The notes under the pieces are model-generated. The model did not search any database, had not been told where the DNA came from, and saw only the letters and a program-made list of their open reading frames with translations. The position numbers were made by a program, and so were the translations under genes. A DNA stretch of 32,667 bases from Amycolatopsis sp. CA-128772. Its GTDB lineage: Bacteria > Actinomycetota > Actinomycetes > Mycobacteriales > Pseudonocardiaceae. Where the stretch lies: the NCBI RefSeq assembly GCF_002904295.1, contig NZ_PPHG01000093.1:1-32667 (forward strand). Direction: 5' to 3'. Below are positions 7,924-15,223 of the stretch, piece after piece. Position 1 is the stretch's first letter. Every line of letters begins with the position of its first letter.

Positions 7924-7986
7924 AGTGAAACGCATCCTGCCCATTGCCGAGTGCAATGTCCAGCCCCCGTCTGCCTGAAGTGGGAA

Positions 7987-8011
7987 GGCCCGCGGCCGGG
8001 GGCCGCGGGCC
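7987..8011 (-). terminator. Perfect 11-bp hairpin terminator of the GH16 gene
   Basis: Arms GGCCCGCGGCC (7987-7997) and GGCCGCGGGCC (8001-8011) pair perfectly around a three-base loop, eight bases after the GH16 stop. On the transcript the stem is followed by TTCCC. It separates the GH16 transcript from the LytTR operon, which therefore needs its own promoter. Confidence 0.7.
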
Positions 8012-8018
8012 CCTCGTC

Positions 8019-9410
8019 TCAGTGCACGAAGGTGAACCAGTTGAGGTTCACGAAATCCGCGGGCTGGCCGCTGGTGAACGTCACGTACACGTTGTGCACG
8101 CCGGTCACCGCGGTGACGTTCGCGGGGACGGTCCGCCAGCTCTGCCAGCCGCCGGTGTTCCCCACCGCGAAGCTGCCGATGGGCGCGTTGGACCGGCTGT
8201 CGAGCCGCACTTCGACGAGCCCGCTGACGCCGGCCGCCGCCCCGGACGCGACGCGGGCCTGGAAGTTGGTCGCCGCGCTGCTCCCGAAGTCGACGTTCGG
8301 GTAGAGCGCCCAGTCGCCGTTGGCCACCGCGGCGACGTCCTGCCCGCCGCCGCTGTCGGTGGTGGCCTCGGTGATCACGCCGGACTGCTGGCTGAACGAC
8401 TCGGCCTGGATGGTGCGGTAGGCGCTGCTGCCACCGGACGGCGGCGTGGTCGTGGTCGGCGGGGTCGTCGTGCCGCCGCCGCTGCCGCCGCGGGTGGATA
8501 CCGTGACGTAGTCGACGACCATCGGGTGGCCCGGCACGATGCCCGGCCCCGGCGTGGTGGTGCCGGAGTTGTTGTTCGGGAACGCGCCGCCGATGGCGAC
8601 GTTCAGCAGCACGAAGTAGCCCTGGTGGGTGGTCATGTTCGCCCAGGTCGTCGCGTCGACCTGGTTCTGGCTCACCGAGTGGAACTGCTGGCCGTCGACG
8701 AACCAGCGGAACACCTGCGGGCTGGTGCTCGCGTCCCATTCGAAGCGGTAGGTGTGGAAGGCCGACTGGCAGCTGCTGCCGGGGCACGCGCGGCTGCTCG
8801 GCAGGCCGGTGGTCTCGTTGCACGGGCCGCCCGGGTTGACGCCGCAGTGCAGCACGCCCCAGACGGAGTTGATCCCGTTGACGTTCTCCATGATGTCGAA
8901 CTCGCCGATGGCGGGCCAGTTCCAGTAGTTGCCGCGGTACGGGCCGCCGAGGGCCCAGAACGCGGGCCAGTAGCCGAGCGCGGCGGCGCCGGTGACGTTC
9001 GGCATCTGGATCCGGCTTTCGATCCGCATGACCCCGCCGGCGGGCGGCTTGAAGTCGGCCCGCTGGGTTTCGATCCGCGCCGATGTCCAGTTGCCCGCCC
9101 CGTCGCGCAACGGCGTGATGCGGAGGTTGCCGGACCCGTCGAGGGAGACGTTGCCCGAGCTGGCGGTGTAGTTCTGGATCTCGCCGGTGCCCCAGTTGCC
9201 GGGGCCGCCGGGGTAGCCGTGACCGGTGTCGATGATCCAGTTCGCGCCGGCCGGCAGCGCACCGGAGCCGCCGGTGAAGTCGTCGGCGAACACCGTGGTC
9301 CAGCCCGATTCCGGCGGCGGGATGGAGGCCGCGGCGGGCATGGTCAGCGGGATGGCGATGAGTGCGGCGCCAAGCACCGCGCCGAGGGTGAGTCTGCGGG
9401 AGTGGGGCAT
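8019..9410 (-). CDS. Secreted GH16 endo-beta-glucanase with C-terminal CBM6
   Basis: An extracellular glycoside hydrolase of 463 residues. Residues 1-29 form a signal peptide (basic start, hydrophobic core, PAAAS cleavage region). The GH16 domain runs from about 35 to 300. Its catalytic signature GEFDIMEN places E170 as nucleophile, D172 as helper and E175 as acid/base. A threonine/proline/glycine linker (about 308-330) leads to a C-terminal CBM6-like module starting IQAESFSQQSG and ending FVNLNWFTFVH. Family members cut beta-1,3 or mixed beta-1,3/1,4-glucans; laminarinase activity is the best guess. The ATG at 9410 has a strong AAGGAGGT at ideal spacing, but that Shine-Dalgarno sequence lies in the arm of a long hairpin. 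Confidence 0.93.
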   Translation of the reverse strand: MPHSRRLTLGAVLGAALIAIPLTMPAAASIPPPESGWTTVFADDFTGGSGALPAGANWIIDTGHGYPGGPGNWGTGEIQNYTASSGNVSLDGSGNLRITPLRDGAGNWTSARIETQRADFKPPAGGVMRIESRIQMPNVTGAAALGYWPAFWALGGPYRGNYWNWPAIGEFDIMENVNGINSVWGVLHCGVNPGGPCNETTGLPSSRACPGSSCQSAFHTYRFEWDASTSPQVFRWFVDGQQFHSVSQNQVDATTWANMTTHQGYFVLLNVAIGGAFPNNNSGTTTPGPGIVPGHPMVVDYVTVSTRGGSGGGTTTPPTTTTPPSGGSSAYRTIQAESFSQQSGVITEATTDSGGGQDVAAVANGDWALYPNVDFGSSAATNFQARVASGAAAGVSGLVEVRLDSRSNAPIGSFAVGNTGGWQSWRTVPANVTAVTGVHNVYVTFTSGQPADFVNLNWFTFVH

Positions 9411-9420
9411 CGGGTACGAC

Positions 9421-9473
9421 CTCCTTGTCGACCGGATTTGTTGCCGTTCACAACAAAGCCCGTCGACAAGGAG
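9421..9473 (-). promoter_or_regulatory. Long hairpin masking the GH16 ribosome-binding site
   Basis: Outer arms CTCCTTGTCGAC (9421-9432) and GTCGACAAGGAG (9462-9473) pair perfectly over 12 bp. Inner arms TTTGTTG (9437-9443) and CAACAAA (9451-9457) add 7 bp, with a short interior bulge and a 7-base loop. On the transcript the promoter-distal outer arm contains AAGGAG of the GH16 Shine-Dalgarno sequence, so the folded leader would hide the ribosome-binding site. It could be a riboregulator or thermosensor, or instead a DNA operator. Confidence 0.6.
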
Positions 9474-9567
9474 ACCCGAGGCCTCACGGCGATTCCAGAG
9501 GCGTTACCGAGGTCGAGTGATTCAGGTCACAAAGACTGCCCGGAAGTACCCGAACCGGACATCCGCG

Positions 9568-10413
9568 TCAGAGGCCGAACCGCGACCACGCCGCCTTCTG
9601 CGTCACCGCGTCCAGCACCGCCGACGCGGCCGCCGGGGCACCCAGACCCAAGCGGGCCAGCAGCGGCTTCTTCGGCTCGGCCACCGAGATGTCCGCGTCC
9701 GGGTAGCGCTCGGTGATGACCTGCCGGAGGCTGCCGAGGCCGTCGATCAGGCCGAGCTCAGCCGCCTTCGCGCCGAGCCAGACGTCGCCGGTGAACAGGT
9801 CCTCCGCCTCCGTCAGGCGGGTGCCGCGACGCTCCTTGACCCAGTTCACGAACAGCTCGTGGAGCTGGCTGTGCATCTTCTTCAGCCACTCGACGTCTTC
9901 GGGCTTCTCCGGCGAAAACGGGTCCAGGCGCGACTTGTTCGCGCCCGCCGTGTGCAGGCGGCGCTCGATGCCGAACCGCTCCAAGAGCCCGGTGAAGCCG
10001 AAGCCGCCGCTGATCACGCCGATCGAGCCGACCATCGACGTCCGGTGGGCGTAGATCTCGTCGGCCGCGCAGGCCAGCCAGTAGCCGCCCGAGGCGGCGA
10101 CGTCCTCGCAGAACGCCAGGACCGGCACGCCCTTCTCGTCGGCCAGCTGCCGGATCCGCTCGGCGACCAGGCCCGACTGCGTCGGCGCGCCACCCGGCGA
10201 GTTGATCAGCAGCGCGACCGCCTTCAGCCGCTCGTGCCCGAACGCCCTGGTCAGCGCCGATTCGACCGCGGCCAGGTTGATCGCGCCCCTGGCCAGCGGG
10301 GACGGCGACGGCGTGATCACGCCGTGCAGCTTCACCACGGCCACGACGTCCTTGCGCTCGACGCGGTCGGCCAGGACCGGGATCCGCGAAGCCAGTTTGT
10401 CCGTAACGCTCAT
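9568..10413 (-). CDS. S49-family signal peptide peptidase-like serine protease
   Basis: A 281-residue SppA/SohB-type protease. The core has VALLINSPGGAPTQSG, the nucleophile serine in CEDVAASGGYWLACAADEIYA, and GSIGVISGGFGFTGLLERFGIE. The general-base lysine is probably that of GANKSRLDPF. It lacks the N-terminal membrane helix and the duplicated half of E. coli SppA, so it is the short actinobacterial form, likely membrane-peripheral or cytoplasmic. Such enzymes degrade leftover signal peptides or small membrane peptides. It starts 19 bases after the LytS kinase stop, without a clear Shine-Dalgarno sequence; TAGCCT six bases before the ATG could give an extra leaderless transcript. Confidence 0.88.
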   Translation of the reverse strand: MSVTDKLASRIPVLADRVERKDVVAVVKLHGVITPSPSPLARGAINLAAVESALTRAFGHERLKAVALLINSPGGAPTQSGLVAERIRQLADEKGVPVLAFCEDVAASGGYWLACAADEIYAHRTSMVGSIGVISGGFGFTGLLERFGIERRLHTAGANKSRLDPFSPEKPEDVEWLKKMHSQLHELFVNWVKERRGTRLTEAEDLFTGDVWLGAKAAELGLIDGLGSLRQVITERYPDADISVAEPKKPLLARLGLGAPAAASAVLDAVTQKAAWSRFGL

Positions 10414-10432
10414 ACCGCCAGGCTAGCCGGAT

Positions 10433-11758
10433 TCAGCCCATGGGGAGGATGCCGGAGCGCGTGCCGTTGACGCCGTTCACCTCGGCGCCGTTGAGCTGGG
10501 CGGGCCCGCCCTGGGCCGGGACGTCGGCCTCGCCTGCGTCGTTGTCGGAGCTGTAGTCCGGCATGTTCGGCCGGACACCCGGGACGAACTTCGGCACCCG
10601 CAGCGTCACCTTCATGCCCGCGCCCGGCGCGGTCTCGACCATCACCGCGTAGTCGCTGCCGAACACCTGCTGCATGCGCTGGTTGATGTTGCCCAGACCG
10701 ACGTGGGCGCCGGTGCGGTGGGCGCTCTTGAGCTCGTTGAGCCGCCGCGGGTCCATGCCGATGCCGTCGTCCTCGACGCTGATCAGCGCTTCGGTGCCGT
10801 AGTCCTGCGCGATCACCGTGACGCAGCCGCCGCTGGGCTTGCTGGCCAGCCCGTGCTTGACCGCGTTCTCCACCAGCGGCTGGATGATCAGGAACGGCAC
10901 GACCACGCTGAGCACCTCGGGCGCGATCTTCATCCGCACCTCGAGCCGGCCGCCGAACCGGGCGTTCTCGATGGTCAGGTAGCGGTCGATGTTGCGCAGC
11001 TCCTCGGCGAGCGAGGTGAACATGCCCGACGTCCGGAACGAGTAGCGCGTGAAGTCGGCGAAGTCCTGAAGCAGCTCTCGCGCCTCTTCGGGGTCCGTGC
11101 GGATCAGCGCGGAGATCGTGTTGAGCGCGTTGTAGACGAAGTGCGGCGAGATCTGCGCGCGCAGCGCCTTGATCTCGGCCTGCTGGAGCTGGTGCTTGGA
11201 CTCGTCCAGGCGCGCCAGCTCGAACTGGGTGCAGACGAACTGGGCGACGGCGTCGGCCATCTGCACCAGCCGGCCGCGGGTCCGGCCGACGACGATCAGC
11301 GCCGCCTCGGTCTCGCCCTCCACCAGCAGCGGCACGATGACCGCGGTCTTCATCCGGCAGGTGCCGCGGTGGTTGCACGGCATCCGGTCGTGCGCCACGA
11401 CCTCGCGCCGGTGCTTGCGGATCGCCGCGCCGATCGCCTCGACCAGGTCGACGTAGTGCTCGTTCGCCTCGCCGTCCCACGACAGCAGCGTGCCCTCGCT
11501 GTCGGTGATGCCGACCGCGACGCAGTCCAGCATCTGCAGCAGCTGGGTGGTGATCTTGTCGGCGGCGTCCTCGTCCAGGCCGGACCGCAGGTTCGGGGCC
11601 GCCTTCGACATCCGGTGCACCGCCTGCAGCATGGCGTCTTCGACCACGCTGGCCGGCCTGCGCTGCTTCACGAGCAGCACGACCACCGCGATGCCGAGCA
11701 GCACCGCGACCCCCCACGGGATGATCTGCGCAAGCGGGAACCCGGACACGGCGTCCAT
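10433..11758 (-). CDS. LytS-type sensor histidine kinase with GAF-like domain
   Basis: A 441-residue kinase. An N-terminal helix (about residues 10-30) anchors it; a GAF-like sensor covers about 45-200 and carries a pair of cysteines in MPCNHRGTCRM. Then come the His_kinase domain with phospho-acceptor histidine in QISPHFVYNALNTI and an HATPase domain with QPLVENAVKHGL, EDDGIGM and VGLGNINQRM. The disordered C-terminus is rich in N, G and P. I set the start at ATG 11758, just before the membrane helix; GTG 11833 would add a basic tail without support. It is the natural partner of the LytTR regulator at 7102-7923. The cysteine pair could sense redox or bind metal (inference). Confidence 0.9.
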   Translation of the reverse strand: MDAVSGFPLAQIIPWGVAVLLGIAVVVLLVKQRRPASVVEDAMLQAVHRMSKAAPNLRSGLDEDAADKITTQLLQMLDCVAVGITDSEGTLLSWDGEANEHYVDLVEAIGAAIRKHRREVVAHDRMPCNHRGTCRMKTAVIVPLLVEGETEAALIVVGRTRGRLVQMADAVAQFVCTQFELARLDESKHQLQQAEIKALRAQISPHFVYNALNTISALIRTDPEEARELLQDFADFTRYSFRTSGMFTSLAEELRNIDRYLTIENARFGGRLEVRMKIAPEVLSVVVPFLIIQPLVENAVKHGLASKPSGGCVTVIAQDYGTEALISVEDDGIGMDPRRLNELKSAHRTGAHVGLGNINQRMQQVFGSDYAVMVETAPGAGMKVTLRVPKFVPGVRPNMPDYSSDNDAGEADVPAQGGPAQLNGAEVNGVNGTRSGILPMG

Positions 11759-11858
11759 GCTCTGCGCTCGGCCAACGGCGTGCAAGGCCTGAATCCCACT
11801 TTCTGTCCAACTGTGCCGACGGAGGGTGGACACGACCCTACCGAGCGTCCGTGGGCGC

Positions 11859-12719
11859 CTACTTGAGCAGGCGTGACATCCGCCGGTCGGCCAGCGGCTT
11901 GCCGCCGGTCTGGCAGGTCGGGCAGTACTGGAACGATTTGTCGGCGAAGGAAATTTCGCGGATCGTGTCGCCGCAGACCGGGCACGGCAGCCCCGTGCGC
12001 GCGTGGACCCGCAGACCCGACCGCTTCTCCCCCTTCAGCCGCGCCGCCTTCTGCCCCACCGAGCGCTCGACGGCGTCGGTTTCGACCTCGTGGATCGCCT
12101 CGGCCAGGACCTCCAGCGTCCCCTCGTCGAGCTTGCCGACCGTGGCGTACGGCGAGAGCTTCGCGCGGTGCATGATCTCGTCGGAGTAGCCGTTGCCGAT
12201 CCCGGCGATGAGCGACTGGTCGGTGAGCGCCCACTTCAGCCGGGTCGTCTTGCCGGCGAACAGCTCCCGCAGCCGGGCGGCGTCGAGCGCCAGCGCGTCC
12301 GGCCCCAGCCGCGCGACGCTGGCGATCTCCTGCGGGTCGCGGACGATCCACACCGCCAGGCCTTTCTTCGTGCCCGCCTCGGTGAGGTCGAACCCGGGCC
12401 CGGTCGCCGACTCGAGGTGCACCCGCAGCGAGATCGGGCCCTTCCCCGGTTTCAGCGGCGCCGCGGCCAGGCCGTCGGACCAGCGCAGCCAGCCCGCGCG
12501 GGCCAGGTGGATGACCAGGTGCAGGTCGCCGGCCACGACGTCGAGGTGCTTGCCGTGCCGGGTTGCCCCGGTGATCTCGCGGCCGTGCAGCTCGGTCCAC
12601 GGCGGCGTCGCCGTCTTGAGCACGCTCAGCGATGCGACATCGATGCGGAAGATCGTCCGCCCCACGGCGTTTTCGCGCAGGTAGTGGGCCAGTGCTTCGA
12701 TCTCGGGTAGCTCGGGCAT
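11859..12719 (-). CDS. Fpg/Nei-family DNA glycosylase
   Basis: Base-excision repair enzyme that removes oxidised bases and nicks the abasic site. All catalytic features are visible: P2 and E3 in MPELPEIE, K57 in RHGKHLD, the H2TH motif in DQSLIAGIGNGYSDEIMHRA, and a C-terminal zinc finger with C246, C249, C266 and C269. The finger has ADKSFQYCP where classical Fpg has a GR-T motif, so the usual void-filling arginine is replaced by lysine. This points to a Nei-like or divergent actinobacterial paralog rather than MutM. It begins 12 bases after the stop of the small membrane protein gene and is probably co-transcribed with it. Confidence 0.92.
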   Translation of the reverse strand: MPELPEIEALAHYLRENAVGRTIFRIDVASLSVLKTATPPWTELHGREITGATRHGKHLDVVAGDLHLVIHLARAGWLRWSDGLAAAPLKPGKGPISLRVHLESATGPGFDLTEAGTKKGLAVWIVRDPQEIASVARLGPDALALDAARLRELFAGKTTRLKWALTDQSLIAGIGNGYSDEIMHRAKLSPYATVGKLDEGTLEVLAEAIHEVETDAVERSVGQKAARLKGEKRSGLRVHARTGLPCPVCGDTIREISFADKSFQYCPTCQTGGKPLADRRMSRLLK

Positions 12720-12731
12720 GGCCTCAGTGTC

Positions 12732-13172
12732 CTACTCGACCGGGTGAAGCGGCCCGTCGAAATCCGGGAGCGAGTGCCGCTGGATGGTCTTCGAGATCTT
12801 CTTGACCTCGCCCTGCACGGTGAACATGCCGCGGATGGTGCCGACCCAGCGCTCGGACGGCCGGTCGCCGGTCACGTCGCCCTCGGTTTCGGCGACCACC
12901 GTCCACGGGCGGCGCAGGATCCACCGCAACGGGAAGAACAAGACCACCAGCAGCAGCGCGAGCAGCACCCACGCCGGGACGTTGACCTGGTCGGGCGTCC
13001 ACACGACGAGGATCACGGCCAGCAGCGTGGTCACCACGATCATCGCGATCCCGGGCCCGTAGCTGCCCGCGACGTCGTGCTCGAAGTCGTCGGCCGTCGC
13101 CGGTGCGCGCCATTCCATCTGGGCACGGACCACCCAGTCGCGGCCGTCTTCGCCGCGTACCAGCCGGTTCAT
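12732..13172 (-). CDS. Conserved two-helix membrane protein of unknown function
   Basis: 146 residues. A polar N-terminal segment with RDWVVRAQMEWRAPATADDFEHDV is followed by two transmembrane helices (about 42-60 and 67-85) and a cytoplasmic tail with RPWTVVAETEG and VKKISKTIQRH. I do not recognise a function; similar small proteins occur in many actinobacteria. The ATG at 13172 has GGGAGG seven bases upstream. A hairpin with arms GGGGCGC and GCGCCCC (13186-13210) lies immediately before that Shine-Dalgarno sequence, and TACCGT at 13217-13212 could be the -10 element. The Fpg/Nei gene follows after 12 bases. Confidence 0.8.
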   Translation of the reverse strand: MNRLVRGEDGRDWVVRAQMEWRAPATADDFEHDVAGSYGPGIAMIVVTTLLAVILVVWTPDQVNVPAWVLLALLLVVLFFPLRWILRRPWTVVAETEGDVTGDRPSERWVGTIRGMFTVQGEVKKISKTIQRHSLPDFDGPLHPVE

Positions 13173-13185
13173 TCAGTTGCCTCCC

Positions 13186-13210
13186 GGGGCGCCCGCAGGG
13201 TGAGCGCCCC
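13186..13210 (-). promoter_or_regulatory. 5' leader hairpin of the two-helix protein gene
   Basis: Seven-base perfect arms GGGGCGC and GCGCCCC enclose an 11-base loop. On the transcript the stem ends directly at the GGGAGG Shine-Dalgarno sequence. It may stabilise the leader or affect initiation; no partner factor is apparent. Confidence 0.35.
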
Positions 13211-13275
13211 AACGGTACCGTGCCCGGCCGCACCCGCGCGAGGCCGGAACCGGACATCCCGCCCGCCGGAAGCGG

Positions 13276-14835
13276 TCACTGCGGCTCGGAAGGCGGCGGA
13301 ACGGCCGGCGCCGGATCCAGCGGTTCGCCCGGCCCGGTGACGGCGGAGGTGGTGCTGCTCGGGCACGGCTTCCCCGAGGTCGGCGTCACCGTCGTCGACG
13401 GCTCCGCGGTCCCGGTCGTCGTCGCGGTCTCGTCGTCCTTCGGCGCCGGCTTCCCGTCGAGCGTCGGCGCACCGGGACGGCCGGTCGGCGACAGCTCGGG
13501 CGCTTCGGCGTCCTTCGGCAACGTCGGGTCGGTGGACTCGGTCGTCATCGTCAGGTCCGGCTTCGACGTGTCCAGCCGCGGCGACGTCGCCGGGTGGTCG
13601 GACGCGCTGAACGTCGAGGACGTCAGGTCCTCGCGCGGGATCGGCTGCCCGGCGGGCCCGGCCACGTCCCCGACCGGGACGTCCCCGGCGACCGGCAGGC
13701 CCGGCACCTCGTTCGCGGCCACGTGCCGCTCACCAGCGCGCGCCCGGGCCGGCACCGCGACCCCGGTGCCGCGGCCGTTGAGCACGCCGATCCCGATCCG
13801 CTGCTCCGACTGGGCCTGCGGCGGCGGTTCCTGGTGCGGCTCGGGCGGCGGCACCACCACGAGCTCGGGCGCACCGCCGGTCAGCCCGACGTCCTGCACC
13901 GCCGTGGACCCGAACAGCACGGGCCCGGCCGCGACACCGACGGCACCCACCGCGGCGGTCGACGCCAGCGCCAGCCCGATCTTGACCTTGGAGCCGACCA
14001 GCACGCCCTTGATCGTCGCGCCGAGCCCGGCCAGCACCCCGCCGCCTGCCGACGCGGCGGCCGGCACCAGCAGCACCAGCACCCCGGCGTGCGCGCGCAG
14101 CGACGAGCAGACGTCACGCAGCTCGTCCTGGGTCGCCCGGCACGACGGGCAGCCGTGCAGGTGCGCCTTGATCCGCTCGGCCTCGGCGCCGGTGACGCTG
14201 CCCGCGGTGAACCCGCCGAGCTTTTCGACGACCGCGCGGCACGAGTCCGGGCCGCGGTTCACCGAAAGGTGTGCTTGCAGGTAGGCCGCCCGCAGGCCCT
14301 GGCGCGCCCGGCGGGCCAGGGCGGCCGTCGCGTTCGCGCTCAACCCGAAGTGCGGCGCGACCATCGCGGGCTGCTCACCCTCGACCTCGGTCTGCCACAG
14401 CACCGTCCGCCACCGCTCCGGCAGGCTGGTGAACGCCGTCGTGATCAGCGTGTGCTCGGCCGTCCGGGCGTGCGTGTCGGCACCCGCCCCGGCGCGGAAC
14501 GTCAGCTCGTCGTCCGAAACCGGGACGTCCCGGCGGGCCCCGTGCCACTCCCAGGACACCCGGCGGGCCACGGTCAGCAGGTAGGCGCGGACGTAGTCAC
14601 GGGGACCGGCCCCCCGCCGCAGGGCCTGCAACACGCGGAAGAAGGTCTCCGCGGTGATGTCCTCCGCTTCGGACCGGTCGGCGGCCAGGCTCTGCGCGAG
14701 CCGGCGGACCGCGGCGGCGTGCAGCTCGAACAGCTCCCCGAACGCGGCGTCCTCACCGTCGCGAAGCCGTTGCAACAGTGCCTGTTCGTCGGATTCCGAG
14801 GCCGCTTGTGGCGGCACCGTGCCCAGCTCGGTCAT
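13276..14835 (-). CDS. ECF sigma factor fused to its own anti-sigma/membrane domain
   Basis: One polypeptide of about 519 residues. The sigma-2 region (about 17-85) contains AEDITAETFFRVLQALRRG. Sigma-4 (about 125-190) has LPERWRTVLWQTEVEGEQPAMVAPHFGLSANATAALARRARQ in its usual helix-turn-helix form. Then a zinc anti-sigma motif HLHGCPSC (H-x3-C-x2-C) follows CRAVVEKLGGFTAG. After this come one or two hydrophobic helices (about 245-305) and a 200-residue extracytoplasmic tail rich in P, T, S and E. It resembles ECF groups with fused C-terminal regulators such as ECF52/53 (assignment tentative). I prefer ATG 14835, with GGAGGAGGT about 10 bases ahead, over GTG 14847. Confidence 0.88.
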   Translation of the reverse strand: MTELGTVPPQAASESDEQALLQRLRDGEDAAFGELFELHAAAVRRLAQSLAADRSEAEDITAETFFRVLQALRRGAGPRDYVRAYLLTVARRVSWEWHGARRDVPVSDDELTFRAGAGADTHARTAEHTLITTAFTSLPERWRTVLWQTEVEGEQPAMVAPHFGLSANATAALARRARQGLRAAYLQAHLSVNRGPDSCRAVVEKLGGFTAGSVTGAEAERIKAHLHGCPSCRATQDELRDVCSSLRAHAGVLVLLVPAAASAGGGVLAGLGATIKGVLVGSKVKIGLALASTAAVGAVGVAAGPVLFGSTAVQDVGLTGGAPELVVVPPPEPHQEPPPQAQSEQRIGIGVLNGRGTGVAVPARARAGERHVAANEVPGLPVAGDVPVGDVAGPAGQPIPREDLTSSTFSASDHPATSPRLDTSKPDLTMTTESTDPTLPKDAEAPELSPTGRPGAPTLDGKPAPKDDETATTTGTAEPSTTVTPTSGKPCPSSTTSAVTGPGEPLDPAPAVPPPSEPQ

Positions 14836-14860
14836 CCGGCCCGGCACCTCCTCCCCGAAG

Positions 14861-14888
14861 GTCTCACCATTCGGTCGAATGGAGACAC
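14861..14888. promoter_or_regulatory. Inverted repeat over the start site of the ECF-fusion gene
   Basis: The core CCATTCGGTCGAATGG (14867-14882) is a perfect 7+7 palindrome with a 2-base centre; extending it gives 11 of 13 paired positions per arm over 14861-14888. It begins at the edge of the -10 box and covers the expected start of transcription, which is where a repressor or the product's own control would act. It could also fold in the leader RNA. Confidence 0.5.
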
Positions 14889-14915
14889 CATACGGAGGGA
14901 TTCAGCCGTCGTCAC
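14887..14915 (-). promoter_or_regulatory. Promoter of the ECF-fusion gene
   Basis: On the minus strand GTGACG (14915-14910) is followed after 17 bases by TATGGT (14892-14887). The spacing and elements fit the housekeeping sigma factor rather than an ECF promoter, with transcription starting about 45 bases before the ATG. Confidence 0.45.
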
Positions 14916-14969
14916 CCCTTGTACGCCAGCTGTGACGCCGAAGCACCGGCCGGAAGGCGGGGGACCCCG

Positions 14970-14999
14970 GTGACGGAGCCCGGACGCGGAGGGTATAGA
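14970..14999 (+). promoter_or_regulatory. Promoter of tRNA-Gly
   Basis: GTGACG at 14970-14975 and TATAGA at 14994-14999 are separated by 18 bases. Transcription would start near 15006, giving a leader of about 16 bases before the mature tRNA 5' end, normal for a single tRNA gene. Confidence 0.55.
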
Positions 15000-15022
15000 G
15001 TTCCTTCCATCAGCAAGACAAC

Positions 15023-15095
15023 GCGGATGTAGCGCAGCTGGTAGCGCATCACCTTGCCAAGGTGAGGGTCGCGGGTTCGAATCCCGTCATCCGCT
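15023..15095 (+). tRNA. tRNA-Gly (anticodon GCC)
   Basis: A complete 73-base cloverleaf. The acceptor stem GCGGATG pairs with CATCCGC; the D stem is GCGC/GCGC. The anticodon stem TCACC/GGTGA holds the loop TTGCCAA with anticodon GCC. The variable loop is GGGTC, and the T arm reads GCGGG, TTCGAAT, CCCGT. The discriminator base is T and CCA is not encoded. It reads glycine codons GGC/GGT, which are abundant in this genome. I saw no second copy of the tRNA 3' end in the window that would mark an integrated element. Confidence 0.97.
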
Positions 15096-15155
15096 CGCGA
15101 CTAGGGGCCGTGTGCCGGCGGAAACGCAGGCCACGGTCCCTTCGCTATTTCACCC

Positions 15156-15179
15156 GGGGGCCAAGCCCCCTGGACCCCC
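15156..15179 (+). repeat. GC-rich palindromic repeat, copy 1
   Basis: A 24-bp unit starting with a 6-bp stem GGGGGC/GCCCCC around CAA and ending GGACCCCC. The copy at 15686-15709 on the opposite strand matches at 19 of 24 positions. The two lie in inverted orientation on either side of the Imm7 gene. The same area (CCCCCAC 15175-15181 with GTGGGGG 15215-15221) could also end transcription of the Imm7 gene. Confidence 0.5.
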
Positions 15180-15221
15180 ACGGTGCCTTCGCGAGACCTG
15201 GGTGGGGTGCCCCTGTGGGGG
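15175..15221 (-). terminator. Hairpin downstream of the Imm7 gene
   Basis: Arms CCCCCAC (15175-15181) and GTGGGGG (15215-15221) lie three bases after the Imm7 stop at 15224. The stem is strong, but the loop is over 30 bases and there is no clear T-run, so it is only a probable terminator; it may also stop read-through from the tRNA. Confidence 0.35.
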
Positions 15222-15223
15222 GC

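Noticed and set aside
7945..8823. Upstream extension of the LytTR regulator frame through the GH16 gene
   Set aside because: The extension is repetitive and overlaps the catalytic domain of GH16 in another frame; the receiver domain begins only after 7923.
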